This document shows, one piece after another, positions 9,468 through 20,396 of a stretch of DNA of 64,000 bases. A model generated the notes under the pieces. The model saw only the letters and a list, made by a program, of their open reading frames with translations. It was not told where the DNA came from and searched no databases. The stretch lies in the NCBI GenBank assembly GCA_026122225.1, contig JANEZZ010002698.1, positions 699,647 to 763,646 of the forward strand, in the 5' to 3' direction. A program made the translations under genes and the position numbers. The stretch is from Heloderma charlesbogerti (lineage: Eukaryota > Chordata > Lepidosauria > Squamata > Helodermatidae). Numbering within the stretch: position 1 is the first letter of the stretch; every line of letters begins with the position of its first letter.

Positions 9468-9668
9468 CAGTGGAGGCCGGTGGCCCCGCGTTCAGAGGGG
9501 CTGTGAATGCGCGCTGGGTTCCAGTCGGAACCACTCCGATCTCTCAAGGAGCTAGCCGAGGTTCTGAGCCCTAGCCTTGGAGAGCTCCTTCAGAGAGCTG
9601 GCTGGTTCTGACTGAAACCCAGCGCCGATTCCCAGCCCCCCTGAAAGCGGAGCCACCCGTCTGCGCTG
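9468..9668. mobile_element. Palindromic hAT MITE, family H2
   Basis: Left arm CAGTGGAGGCCGGTGGCCCC and right arm ending GGAGCCACCCGTCTGCGCTG are inverted, with the GGTTCCAGTCGG / CTGACTGAAACCC inner blocks also inverted. It sits at the upstream edge of the CpG island and keeps more CpG than the other copies. No clean target duplication was seen. Confidence 0.65.
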
Positions 9669-11129
9669 CTTTATTAGGCCAAACAAATGTGCAAGCTTTA
9701 GAGACCTCCAGACCTCTTCATCGGGCAAGAAGAAGATGTTTGCATAGCCGGAGTCTGTAGGTGATATGGAGGCGGAGGGCTGTTTGGGAAGAGCGGGAGG
9801 GGCTGGTGGCGGTGGGGGGGCCTTCCAACCCCAGGCATAGACGGCGCGCTCCTCCCCACCTTCCCAAGGATGCAGAAATGTGACTTCATTCTTAGCAACG
9901 CAGCCTCCCTTCTCCTCCCAGCCTGACACAGCGCAGAGTCCAATGGGGGGGGGGGGAGTGAGAAAGTTGGACTGGTTCCGCAAGAGCGGGCTGGCTTCCG
10001 TCTCGTTGGCCCTGTCACTTTGAGGGCCTTGTTTCACGCGAGGATCCACCCGCGTGTGCTGCAAGCCAAGCGACACAGCCAGCCTGGCCGGCTGCTGGCG
10101 ACCCCTGGGTGGCGAAGGCAGGACGGAGGGTGTCCCGGCTTCCCAGCCCTTATCGGCCCCTTTACATTCGCGGGGACTTCACTCCAGGTGTCCCGAGGCT
10201 GTGGGAAATAAATCCCACATCAGTGGAATACCTTGACCGCTCCCTACCAGGGGAGTCTTAAAATGGAGGAGGAGAGTTTGCAGACACTCAGCTGGGGTGA
10301 GGTGGGGGCTTCAGTGCCCCCAGGGCTCCTGGGGAGGAGAAAGTAACAGACAATTGTGCTCGATCCTCCATTTGTGAAAACATAAAACCCAGCTGTTCAC
10401 TCAAAACTGTCTCCATCCTGGGTGAACCAGGCAGGTTCCTCGGTGGGCAGGAAACAGAAGTAGAGGTCAACCAGGCGGTCCTTATGTTGACAAAGATGAC
10501 GATACATTCAGATGCTGTGGAAGGTTCTCGTCTCTCCTTATCCCAACAGGTGCCCAGTTCCTTTTCCTGACAAGCTTTTCAGAGGGCGTGCAAGTGCAAT
10601 TGGTTGGATCAGGGATAGTAAGTCTTTCTGCTCCTGAGGGCCGCATGCAGTCATGATCAGGCCTAGGTTCCCTCTACCCTCCCCTCTGCCACCCACCCAC
10701 AGTGGCGTAGGGGCAAATTTTCAAGTGCAGTCCCCAAATGGACCCAGACTTGAATCCAGATCTCAGTTGGATGCAGATTTGTGCTGGAACAACTGCACTG
10801 ACGGATGTGGATTTCCCACCCCCTCCTTCCCATGGCAGCCCCTCTACCCCCATAAAAATGCTACACAGAGAGTCAGGAGACTCTGATGATTGGGGTGAGC
10901 TGTGGTGTGGAGGGAGGGGGATCCCCAAAAATTAGATGGGGGGGCCTTCAGCAAATCCAGCCCTTCCTGTCATGGAAGGACCCCTCCTCTTGTGGAAGGC
11001 AGATCCTGGATCCAACCCATTAACATTTTGTGTGTGTATGGGCGGGTGTAGATAGCATCTATAACAATGATATAGATTGTATAATACATACACTTAATTT
11101 AACCTGTGTTTTATTACATTGCTATGGGC
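9669..11129. other. Upstream flank of RASL10A, no gene seen
   Basis: No coding exon or clear repeat was recognised. GC content falls off the CpG island. A G run occurs at 9945-9957. A CAGTGGCGTAG at 10700 resembles a hAT end but no partner was found. Confidence 0.4.
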
Positions 11130-11262
11130 TGGATCTACTCCTAGTCAAAGGCGAGCCATTGAAATCAATGAGACTTCAGTTAGTCACAATGAACTGAAGT
11201 CCCATTGATTGCAATGGGTCTACTTTAAGTATGATTAAATTTGGATGCGACTCAGTGATCAT
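11130..11262. repeat. Short interspersed repeat R4, inverted pair
   Basis: Contains GAAATCAATGAGACTTCAG and its near inverse CTGAAGTCCCATTGATTGC, with TACTCCTAG and a TACTTTAAGTATG end. Relatives are at 5309, 29577-29760 and 48400-48482. Confidence 0.5.
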
Positions 11263-11540
11263 CATAAAGATTCTACAGCCATAGGAAAGGAGTATGCCCT
11301 GTCTTGACTCACTGTTGAACTCGTTGGGATCAAATGATTGCCCAACAGGAGAGAGAGAGAAAAGGAAATGCAGCCACAGGGCAAATTTGCTTGAGGAATC
11401 TGCAGTGTAGCCACACTGGGCTGGTCTGTGAGCAATAACTGCCACCCTGCCCCCCCCCCCCAGCATTGCTTTGCTTTGCTTCTATTAATACTTGGCATCT
11501 CTGTTTTCAACAGGGATAAGAACTTTAATCCATTCAATTG

Positions 11541-11792
11541 AGAGAGCCAGTGTAGTGTAGTGGTGAGAGTGACGGACTGGGAGCCAGGAGATCCAGGTTC
11601 TAGTCCCCACTTGGCCATGGAAGCTCACTGGGTGACTTTGGGCCAGTCACAGACTCTCAGCCCAACCTACCTCACAGGGTTGTTGTTGTGAGGATACAAC
11701 GGTGAGGAGGAGGATAATGTAAGCTGCCTTGAGTTCCTTGCTGGATGGAGAAAGGTGGGGTATAAATGCAATAAATAAATAAATAAATTGGT
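11541..11792 (+). mobile_element. tRNA-derived SINE, family S2
   Basis: Starts GAGAGCCAGTGTAGTGTAGT and GGTGAGAGTG (A-box region), with a B-box-like GGTTCTAGTCCCC. The body reads GGGTGACTTTGGGCCAGTCAC and CAGGGTTGTTGTTGTGAGG and ends in GGGTATAAATGCAATAAATAAATAAA. Minus-strand copies lie at 16383-16590 and 20078-20305. This is a common squamate SINE type. Confidence 0.8.
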
Positions 11793-11835
11793 AGATTAAT
11801 CAACTAAAACTTTAGATTAATCAACCAAAGCTTAC

Positions 11836-12205
11836 ATCAGGGGTGACGAATGTAGGCCCGTGGGCCAAATTTGGCTCTCTGGGGGTGAATTCTGGCCCTC
11901 CAGAGTCTCCTAAAAGGCCCCACCCCCTTTATCCAGCCACCAGTCATTTGATGGTTTCCTGGATTTTGTGCAGCTCCCCCCTGCGGCCGCCCCTTCTAAA
12001 AGGTTGAAATGCTTTTCCTACGGCTTAGTTACTGGCAGGACGAGTTTTATACTATAACATGCTGGTATGTTTTATATTTTGACCCCACCCCATTTTGCCT
12101 TTGGCCCTGCCCCCTTGGTCTTTGGCTCCACCCACCACTGGAATGACACACACACCCCAGCTTCTCAGAAATGGAATCCAGCCCTTGGACTGGAAGAGGT
12201 TCTGT
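11836..12205 (+). mobile_element. hAT-like non-autonomous repeat, family H4
   Basis: Begins CAGGGGTGACGAATGTAGGC with GGGCCAAATTTGGC, typical of an old hAT end. The right part (TTTGCCTTTGGCCCTGCCCC, GAAATGGAATCCAGCCC, AGAGGTTCTGTAGGCC) recurs at 38412-38550 and, inverted, at 6160-6275. No coding capacity was seen. Confidence 0.55.
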
Positions 12206-12635
12206 AGGCCTGACTCACATAATACAGGGTGTGTGTGGGGGGGTTACTTTATTTTGTAGAATTACAATTTGAGAGCATAACTGTTTATTGTTTCAGACCA
12301 ACTTGGTTCCTGTGTTTTAGTGTGAAAAGGAATGAGACAGAAAGTATTAACAATGGCCCTTCCTTGGGGCAGCTTGTATTTTATGAAACGGTGAGTCATT
12401 TCACACTTCCCGAAAAAGGCTCTTCTATTGGGGTTTTGACAATCTGCAAATCTATTTACAGTTAACTGATAATAAGGCAAGTGATTTGAGCATGGCAGAG
12501 GTGGGGAGGTTAACAGGTTGACTTGACATGCCTCATTCAAATTTCAGATAGGGATGTTTTCACAAGCAATGCTAAAAACACCTTTTAGTCCGAAACCGAG
12601 CGCTTGCTAACATTACTAATGCTCAACAGAAAGTG
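12206..12635. other. No feature recognised
   Basis: Unique-looking sequence with no splice-bounded open frame or known repeat visible. Confidence 0.4.
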
Positions 12636-12643
12636 GGTGAGAG

Positions 12644-12829
12644 CAGTGCAGGCTGGTGGCGCCGATATCAGTGGGGCAAGTAATCTGCTCCGGGTTTCTG
12701 TTAGAACCTGTCAGAACTCTACAAGAGCTCTCCAACCTTGGATAGCTCCTTTAGAGTTCTGACTGGTTCTGACTGAAACCCGGCGCAGATCCACTGCCCC
12801 ACTGACACTGGAACCACCAGCCTCCGGTG
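12644..12829. mobile_element. Palindromic hAT MITE, family H2, with perfect 8-bp target duplication
   Basis: A 186-bp palindrome. The left end is CAGTGCAGGCTGGTGGCGCC and the right end is ACCACCAGCCTCCGGTG. It is flanked by identical ggtgagag at 12636-12643 and 12830-12837, which assigns the family to hAT. The centre contains inverted AAGAGCTCTCC / ATAGCTCCTTTAGAG blocks. It is the deletion derivative of the form at 7355-7871. Confidence 0.85.
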
Positions 12830-13105
12830 GGTGAGAGTCAATATTACCTGAAGTGTACATTCTAGCCCATGCAAGTGCTAGATCTGAATGACCCATCCAG
12901 GGATGAAAACGCAAAAACTCACTCAATCCAGCGGTGTGAAAATGGTCTTACAGAGAGCAGAAATGCAAAACCCAATGTAAGCATCACCTGTTAAGACAAT
13001 ACATCAGAAGCAAGCTCTATGATGCTATGGTCACTCCCCCTTCCCTTCTGCTTTATCTTGCTGCCACTTCCAGATCTATGGAGGATCAAGGAAGAACCAC
13101 AGATC

Positions 13106-13258
13106 TTGAGCCTTCGTAAGCCTCCAGGCCCACCTCCCTGAATCTCAGATGGGTGGCTTGTTCAGCGTCTGCTGGAAGATCTCCAACAAAGGAGAACCCA
13201 CCCCACCAGTCTGGGTCATAGTTTCCATGGTCCAATTGCTCTGACAGTTTATGTGATT
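13106..13258 (-). mobile_element. CR1 LINE 3' fragment, minus strand
   Basis: The stretch from GGTGGCTTGTTCAGCGTCTG through AACAAAGGAGAACCCACCCC to CCAATTGCTCTGACAG is the inverse of the CR1 coding tail, diverged from the copies at 6597 and 39210. Confidence 0.5.
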
Positions 13259-13349
13259 GATTCTACTAGTATTATTATTGTTGTTGTTGTTATTGTTATC
13301 ATTATTATTTCATTTACTACATTTCTATAAATGGATTATTTTGTTGTTG

Positions 13350-14105
13350 CTGTTGTCACAAATCTAATAAATAAATAAATGAACCAACAAACCACCCAAT
13401 AGGCTAAGCTCTCTGGGCAGTTTAACAACAAGATAAAAAGTAATATAAAATATTTAACATACAAAAATTTAAAACAAATGGAGGGAGCAATCCTATGGTT
13501 GCTAGTCAGTGGCTAGACGGCCATAGGATATCTGGTTTTCCGGGAACCGACCTCAGAAGTGTCGGGTGCCAGAGAACCGACCTTCCCCCCTTTCTGTGCT
13601 GCGTCACAGGCAGCGTGGAACAGCCCTGTGCTCCACTCTCACAAGAGGAGCACGGAATGGCCAAAATGGGGTGTTCTGGGAGTATTCTGGGGCGAGGAGG
13701 GTGGAAATGCCAGTACAACGCATCTTATGTGTCATCTGGCAGCCTCCTCCTCTGCTCCGGCAGCTAGACAGCCGATATTGGCTGTCTAGCCAAAAATGCA
13801 GGGCAGGAGAAGCACGGAGGGAACGATCCCCTCTGTGCTTCTCCTGCCCTGCATTGGATAGGCGGTCGCCTCTGAGTTTGGAGGTGGCTGCCTATCCCCA
13901 TAGGGTTGCGCTCTGAAACAGTTAAACACAATTTACAATAAAACTGCCAGGACCCAATTTAAAAACTAACATTAAAAGCCTCATCATATGCTACCAAATG
14001 TAATTCTAACAATATTAATAGTAGAAGTAGTAGGAACATTGTAAAATGCACACAGAAATGTATTTTATGAGGCATTCAATAAATCTAATCTAATTAATTA
14101 ATTAA
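13350..14105 (-). mobile_element. L2 LINE 3' UTR, minus strand, split by a MITE
   Basis: On the minus strand, 13913-14105 and 13350-13481 give a T-rich L2 3' UTR ending in CTGCCCAGAGAGCTTAGCC, TTGGGTGG and an AATAAATAAATAAA-type tail. The two halves are separated by the element at 13482-13912. Confidence 0.6.
13482..13912. mobile_element. Foldback-type MITE, family M2, with nested hairpins
   Basis: The termini AGGGAGCAATCCTATGG and CCATAGGGTTGCGCTCT are inverted repeats. Inside are perfect or near-perfect hairpins: GCTAGACAGCC / GGCTGTCTAGC (13763-13790) and a 26-base arm pair at 13796-13854 with one mismatch around ATGCAGGGCAGGAGAAGCAC. No open frame is convincing. It interrupts an L2 3' UTR. 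The target duplication is unclear. Confidence 0.65.
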
Positions 14106-14267
14106 TGAGCATGTCCCATCACTATGCTGTCAAGAGTAACCAAGTTCCATATCTCTGCATATGTCAGCTGAGGATATGATTTCACGCATTTGATGCAGCG
14201 GATTCTGCCAGTTTATGCCACAGTTTCTGCTGACAGTCCTTAAGGTGCTACAGGAGTCTCTTTTACT

Positions 14268-14780
14268 GTGTCCAGTTCTGGGCACCACACTTTAAGAAGG
14301 ATGCAGACAAACTGGAGAGGGTTCAGAGGAGGGCAACAAAGATGATCAGGGGACTGGAAACAAAGCCCTATGAAGAGAGACTCAAAGAACTGGGCATGTT
14401 TAGCCTTGAGAAGAGAAGACTGAGGGGAGATAGGATAGCGCTCTTCAAGTCCTTGAAAGGTGGTCACAGAGAGGAAGGCCAGGATCTCTTCTCCATCATC
14501 CCAGAGTGCAGGACACGGAATAATGGGCTCAAGTGACAGGAAGCCAGATTCTGGCTGAACATCAGGAAAAACTTCCTGACTGTAAGAGCAATACGACAAT
14601 GGAACCAATTACCTGGGGAGGCGGTGGGCTCTCCCACACTGGAGGCCTTCAAGATGAGACTGGACAGCCATTTGTCAGGGATGCTCTGACTTGGATTCCT
14701 GCATTGAGCAGGGGGTTGGACTCGATGGCCTTGTAGGCCCCTTCCAACCCTACTATTTTATGATTCTATGATTCTAAGAT
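14268..14780 (+). mobile_element. CR1 LINE 3' end
   Basis: From GTCCAGTTCTGGGCACCACA through GGAGAGGGTTCAGAGGAGGG and CTGAACATCAGGAAAAACTTC to GAGCAGGGGGTTGGACTCGA, ending in a TTTTATGATTCTATGATTCT tail. This is the last part of the CR1 reading frame plus 3' end, 5'-truncated. Confidence 0.88.
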
Positions 14781-15279
14781 TTCTCTGCAACAGACTTACA
14801 CGGCTTCCAGTCTAGAATCAGCCTTGTTTTTCTGTGTAGGGCTGGAGTTAAATCTCTCCCTTCTGCTTTCCACCTTCTGTCTGCAGGGATTGATTCTGCT
14901 GTTGCTCTTGACTTTGAGAGGCACCCACAGCCCATCGCGAAGGTCACTTTGGCGTGCAGCTGAGCCTGAGCCAAGAATCCCTGGGCCCAATCCAGCCAAG
15001 CACAAAGCACCTTGGAACCTCGTGGCTTTTGCAGGGGAAGAACCAGCCACAGGCTCAGTGCTCCCGCTGCTGACATGGGTGGGACTCAATAGGAGTGTGT
15101 TACTTTGGCTGAATCAGGACGGGCATGCCAGAAGAAAATGGTGCGCGTCTAAAACAAAGGCTTTGGAAATGTTCACTTTCAGTGATGAGCGGGGCTTGGA
15201 AAACAATCCAATAGGCAGTCTGGGCTCCAGGTTTTGAGGGGCTCTTTGGCAAGACCCCTCGATGGGCATGCCTACCTTC
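14781..15279. other. No feature recognised
   Basis: Non-repetitive by eye; open frames lack splice signals or family similarity. Confidence 0.35.
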
Positions 15280-15775
15280 TCACCAACTGTCCTTCCTCCT
15301 CCTCCTCTTCCTCATCATTGCTCCCACTGGCTTGCTTGACAGGCAGAGAGCCAGGGAGCAAGGAGGCCATGGCATCCGCTGCTCCTCCTTCACACCACCA
15401 CTGCTGTCTGGGCCACAGTGAGAGGCAGTGGGACAAGCAGGTATTTATTTATTTGGTTGGTTGGTTGGTTGGTTTATTAACTGCCCATCTGGCCATTTTC
15501 CCGGCCACTCTAGGCGCCGTATAATACAAAAAACAACACGAAATACAACACATTTGCATAATCAACTGAACAAAACAACATTGCTCTAAAACAAATAACT
15601 AACCCACCCCAAACGCCCGCCTGAACAGCCAGGTTTTCAAAGCCCAGCGGCAGAAGGCTGCAGCGGGGAAGAGGAGGAGCAGCTCCAGGGAGCTCTGGTC
15701 GGCGGGCCCCTGCTGGGGTGTGGGCCCTCAGCTGGTGCCCAACCATGCCAACTTTGGGTGCTGGCCATGAAGTGA
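15280..15775 (+). repeat. Unclassified repeat U, copy 1, interrupted
   Basis: The block TGTCCTTCCTCCTCCTCCTC through GGCAGAGAGCCAGGGAGCAA and GAGAGGCAGTGGGACAAGCA, then GAGCAGCTCCAGGGAGCTC and GGGCCCCTGCTGGGGTGTGG, matches 31060-31335. Copy 1 is interrupted by an L2 3' end at 15437-15650. The class is unknown. Confidence 0.6.
15437..15650 (-). mobile_element. L2-like LINE 3' end, minus strand
   Basis: On the minus strand it encodes the last residues of an L2-type C-terminus (AAAACCTGGCTGTTCAGGCG), then a 3' UTR with GCGCCTAGAGTGGCCGGGAA and a tail of CCAACCAACC and AAATAAATAAATA. Inserted in repeat U. Confidence 0.6.
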
Positions 15776-15992
15776 AAGCTGGACATAGATTGGTCCTGAG
15801 GGGTCAGCTGACGGGATGCTCAAGCAGGCAGGTACCGGAATGTAGATGGTGACCTTGGAGCCCAGCCTGCCAGGATTGCGGAGGACACCGAATGCTGATG
15901 GCACAGCACGTAAGGCGCCAGACTGCTCAGAGCCCCAGCTTGAGGCTCCCAGCACTGCGCATCCCCCCCCAGTTTTATTAGAAGCTGGGATT

Positions 15993-16380
15993 CTCTATAT
16001 TAGGCATGGGGGCAACACCCAGCCCGCCAGCCACATGCAGCCCCCTATAGCCATTTCGCGGCCTTCCTGCCACTGCTAAATTTGCCTCCACAGTGGCGAA
16101 AAAGCAGTGATTTCGCAACAAAAAATTGTGTGTGGAGAGTGCATGCGCCTTGTTTTTTGCATTGAGAGCGCATGATGTGCTTTGCTTACAAGCAGACCTG
16201 CACTCCTGGGAGTTCAACCCCACTTGCAACCTGGTTGTGAGCTCCCAACGTGCCCCCACGTGCCTTTTGTCCTTGCAAAATCACTGCATGTGTGTGTGTG
16301 TGTGCCCACCATGGCAGCAAATGCAGCAGGGGGGGGGGCAATGTAGCCTCATAACCCCTGGAAGTTGCTGAACCCTGATG
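15993..16380 (-). mobile_element. Possible hAT-like repeat, minus strand
   Basis: The outer blocks GCATGGGGGCAACACCCAGC and AAGTTGCTGAACCCTGATG suggest an old hAT-type element with GGCCCGC and CAGCC-rich ends. A (TG)n run lies at 16286-16304 and a G run at 16330-16338. Weakly supported. Confidence 0.35.
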
Positions 16381-16382
16381 TA

Positions 16383-16590
16383 GATATTATTATTCTTACA
16401 TTTACATCCCGCCTTTTTTCCTCTTGCAAGGAACCCAACGCAGCTTACAGGTTCCTCTTCCTGTCCATTTTATCCTCACAACAACCCTGTGACGTAGGCT
16501 AGGCTGAGAGTCAGCCACTGGCCCAAAGTCACCCAGTGAGCTTCCGTGGCTGAGTGGGGGACTAGAACCCAGATCTCCCATCATTGCTAA
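16383..16590 (-). mobile_element. tRNA-derived SINE, family S2, minus strand
   Basis: Inverse of the copy at 11541-11792: TACATCCCGCCTTTTTTCCT tail side, ACAACCCTGTGACGTAGGC, GGCCCAAAGTCACCCAGTGA and GGACTAGAACCCAGATCTCC (B-box side). Confidence 0.75.
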
Positions 16591-16894
16591 ATAATCCCAT
16601 CAGGAATGAAGCGGAGGTGGATTCCTGGACTCTTCTTTGCACAACCTTCAACAGACATGGGGCAGAAACCTGCAGCCAGCTATGATTTGGCCTCGGATAA
16701 GATCTCAGTCTGTTGCCTGGTGGCTGAGCTCCAGGGTCCTGCACCCTCGGGAACCCCCAAACGACCATCCAGAGAGCAGCAGGTGATGGTGCTGCAGTGT
16801 ACAGGCCTGGCATCAGTACCTGAGCACGCATGGGCATGCCAGAGCCAACTAGGGCTGAAACCACCTCCCACAGCATCCTTATCTTTAGAAACCA

Positions 16895-16951
16895 TAGAAC
16901 AGAATAGTATCATAGAATAGTAGGGTTGGAAGGGGCCTACAAGGCCATCTA
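16895..16951 (-). mobile_element. CR1 3' tail, minus strand, very short
   Basis: ATAGAACAGAATAGTATCAT followed by GGGTTGGAAGGGGCCTACAA is the inverse of the CR1 end and its ATTCTATG tail. Confidence 0.65.
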
Positions 16952-17330
16952 CTATAAACACTTTATAGTAAGGGGGTGGCCGGCCAGGCACGTTCATGGT
17001 TACAGATGCTCAGTTTATTTTTACTTTAAAAATATGCTCTCCCTTTCTCTAACTAAAATGATGCTTATTCCCAAGTCAGTGGGCTTACCAGCAGAACCCA
17101 ACTCTGTTTCATTCCTGCGGTCACGCATTTGCTATCATCTAAGATTTAAGTAAGTTTAAAGTGCAGAACTGCATGTGCTCAGAGTCTCTCTTGCTTTCTT
17201 TTTCAAGTAGGGTTGGTGCGGGGGGGGGGGGTTGCTTTGTTTTTGCTGACATTTCAGGAATGCAGAAGGAGTTGTAATGCACAGAATGGCAGTGGTGGGG
17301 AGAGGAGAGTTCATGGGTTTAGTTTAGTGG

Positions 17331-17505
17331 GGGGGCTGTAACTTGGTGGTAGAGTCCATGCTTTTCATGCAGAAGATCCCAGGTTCGATTCCCGGCATCT
17401 CCAGGTAGGGCTGGAAAAATTCCTGCCTGAATCCCTGGAGAGCCACTGCCTGCCAGTGTCATCAATACTAGGCTAGTTGGACCATGTTCTGATGGACCGG
17501 GGCAG
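17331..17505 (+). mobile_element. tRNA-derived SINE, family S1
   Basis: Head GGGGCTGTAACTTGGTGGTA and GAGTCCATGC (A box), B box GGTTCGATTCCC, body CCTGGAGAGCCACTGCCTGC and TAGGCTAGTTGGACCATG. Good match to 6293-6486 and 18000-18202. Confidence 0.78.
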
Positions 17506-17999
17506 CTTCTTGGGTTCCTCTGTTCTGATCCATGGCTCACCTCGAACCCATATCCCTAATCGACATGATAGCTGGTTGCATTTTCTCTGGGATGATAGAA
17601 AGGCTCTCTGCGTATGCTCAAAGGCCTTTTCATGGCTTCATGTTTTTCAGGGTGGAGCCCTGCTCGAACACAAGTCCTGGGACTCGCCTGAAGTTCTACA
17701 GATGTGGGGCTCAAAAGGGCCAGTATCAACCAGCCGTGGTGCTAAAGAAGGAGGCGGCCACCCCCTTGCGGGTAGGTCAGTGTTGCCCTTCGCTCCTCAC
17801 CAGCAGGCCACTGCTGGTCTTTGTTCCAGGTTAAATGGAGGGACTGCAGGGCAGGGCAGACTGCCAAGCAAGGCAGAGCGTCTCAGCTGGAGAATACAGC
17901 GTCAAAGCAATGGTGAGTTCATAAAGAAAGATTATGTGGCCCCCAGCACTGGACGGCAGGTTCCTCGGAGATTTTCCTGCCCTGCCTGGAGATGTCCTT
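17506..17999. other. No feature recognised
   Basis: No gene or repeat called; the sequence between two S1 SINEs has open frames without supporting features. Confidence 0.35.
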
Positions 18000-18202
18000 G
18001 TGGGAGGGGCCGTGACTCAGCGGCACAGCCCCTGCTCTGTATGCAAAAGGCCCCAGGTTCGATCCCTGGCATCTCCAGGTACAGCCAGGTTTCCCCCCCG
18101 CCACCTGCAACCCTGGAGAGCTGCTGCCAGTCAGTGCTGACAATACTGGACCAGATGGACCCAGGGTCTGAGTCCATGTAAGGCAGCTTCCTATGTTCCC
18201 AC
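18000..18202 (+). mobile_element. tRNA-derived SINE, family S1
   Basis: Head GGCCGTGACTCAGCGGCACA (A box), B box GGTTCGATCCC, body CCTGGAGAGCTGCTGCCAGTC, TGGACCAGATGGACCCAGG and end GTAAGGCAGCTTCCTATGTTC. Confidence 0.82.
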
Positions 18203-19860
18203 ATGTTTCATAACTGAAGTAATACCATCTAAAGGCTCCATCCCCCTGTAAGATCATTAAGTCCAGGGTCTAAGATTACCTATGCACACCACTTGGTCGC
18301 GGCTGTCGTGGACGAGCTTTTCACTCAGACCCAGGAGGACCCGCCCTTAACGTTGAAGTCCGAATCAGCCCCCCTCAGTAGCCACAGATGTAGACAAAAC
18401 TCACTCGGCTGGTGGGTTAGGAACCAACTTTTACTGGGGACATAACAAACTTCCATCTCAAGGTAAGTTGGCTGAGGTCGGCCTGTGGTCAGCATCCCTT
18501 GCAGGAGGAAGAAGGAAGAAGAATAGGAAAGTAGAGGGAGGAGGCCAGGAAAAAGGCGGAAGGAGCTCCAGAGATCCCGTCCCCCCTCACTCAGGTACAT
18601 ATTACCCCTTCAAATTCAGGTTAAGTGACTCATGGCCTTGTCCCTCCAACAAACATAACCTGAAGAAGGGATGGAGCTCCATGTCAGCCGATATTCAGGC
18701 CAGACCTCCACGCTCCGATAGTGGTGGTGGTGGAGGAGGAGGCAGTGCCGGCCCCATCTTTGTGGGGCCCTGGGGGCCCGCTGCTGTCCCCCTTGCTTAC
18801 ATCGGAGAGGGGTGGCAGGCAGGAGCAGCCATTTCTCCCAATGCCCCAGAGTGGCTCGATGCGGGCAGTTAAAACGATAGCGCCAAGATGTCCAGCATGG
18901 TGGGGCAGAGGAGCTGGCTCCATGCCGGAGGGGGCAGACAGCAGCAAGCTGGAGATGGGGGGTGGCGTAATGGGTTTGGCTGTCTGCCCGAGTTTCAAGC
19001 CAGGCCTCCACCTGTGCTCAAGTGCCATACAAGTCCAGCCCGCGATGTCCCGCTTGCGGCTGGCACCCCCTCCCCTCACAGATCAAGAGGCACAGTCCCT
19101 CAGCCAGCCAGGTTGGTTTGGCGCCTGAGGCAGAAAAGGCCCTGTGCACCTCTCCCTCTTCGTGCCCCGGCCGCAAAGCTACAGCAATAAAATCAATTAG
19201 ATAATGAACCTTCGGCTGCTCTTTTGTGGCACCCAAACTGAGCTGCCTGATGTGGCTGCCTTGCGCAGCCTGCCTCAGCCCGTATGCCTGTAAATGAACG
19301 GAAATATTACCTAACCACCATAAGCCTCCAGCAACCCCCTTGCAGAGGGGCAGCACCCGGCTAAGTGCTGCTTCTCCAGAACATCTCAACGGTCAGTGAA
19401 GATGGTCGAGGTGCGACAGGTGGGAACCATTTCAAGGAAAGTCGTGTTCCAGTTGTGCATCACCATCCACCAGCTGAAGCCCCAAGCTGACACCTTCCAA
19501 GGGTGAAACCGAGGCTGGGAGCGAGCCGAAAGAGACTCCTCGGCCCAGCAAAAATATTGTCAGCCAGACTTCGCATCCAGGGTGCTAAACGGCTGGTTGA
19601 TGAAAGTCTGGGATGCTGCAAAGGTGGAAAAGGTGACACCTTTTATTAAATCCAGGGAGGCTGAGTAATTGGAGTGAAAGTGGTGTGCTTTTCTCTCATT
19701 GTGAATAGAGCATGGGCAAGAATGTAGCTTTCAAAATGGGGAAAGAACCTCGGGATGATTACGTTGCTGCACTGTGGGGAAAGATACGAACAGTTTTCAG
19801 TGGGTTATCTCAACATTTCTACAATTCAATCAGAACGTAGATGTATTTCATAAAGCAGAA
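18203..19860. other. No gene recognised; GC-rich with purine-rich and GGT repeats
   Basis: Holds a (GGT)n/(GGA)n run at about 18718-18742 and several GC-rich open frames with no known motif. No exon-like signal was found. Confidence 0.35.
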
Positions 19861-19864
19861 AGAT

Positions 19865-20042
19865 AGAAACCAATCAGTCAGTCTGCCAGTCCATCCCTGG
19901 CACCTCCAGTTAGGAGGATTAGGGAACAGGTGATAAGGAAAGACTTTCTTTGCTTGAGACCCCAAAAGGTTGCTGCCACTCAGAGCCAACAAACCTGGAC
20001 TAGATGGATCAACTGTCTGACTCAGCATGTCTGCTTCTTTCA
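19865..20042 (+). mobile_element. tRNA-derived SINE, family S1, decayed
   Basis: Body elements GGTTGCTGCCACTCAGAGCC, GACTAGATGGATCAACTGTC and GACTCAGCATGTCTGCTTC correspond to the S1 body; the tRNA head is mostly lost. Confidence 0.5.
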
Positions 20043-20059
20043 CAGAGGCAGAGAGTTCC

Positions 20060-20308
20060 ATATTGATTGATTGATTGATTGCGTTATTATCCCACCTTTT
20101 TTCCTCTTGCAAGGAACCCAAGGCAGCATATATTATCCTCCTCCTCTCCATTTTATCCTTACAACAACCACCCTGTGAGGTAGGCTGGGCTGAGAGTCTG
20201 TGACATGCCCAAAGTCACCCAGTGAGCTGCCATGGCCAAGTGGGGACCAGAACTCGGATCTCCCAGCTCCCAGTCCGACACTCTCGCCACTACACCACAC
20301 TAGTTCTC
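20060..20308 (-). mobile_element. tRNA-derived SINE, family S2, minus strand
   Basis: Inverse of 11541-11792, with a TTGATTGATTGATTG tail region, TTACAACAACCACCCTGTGAG, CCCAAAGTCACCCAGTGAGC and a head end CACTACACCACACTAG. Confidence 0.75.
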
Positions 20309-20396
20309 TGTGTATAACATACACAGTGTTATGAGACTTGGGATTGGACCAGGAGAGGATTATTGGAACCCAAAGTGTTCAAGCAGTGCCTCCACC

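Noticed and set aside
8272..9574. Several long open frames (up to about 330 codons) on both strands in the GC-rich region
   Set aside because: They overlap in all phases, are low-complexity in A, R, G and P, and are explained by stop-codon depletion in a CpG island.
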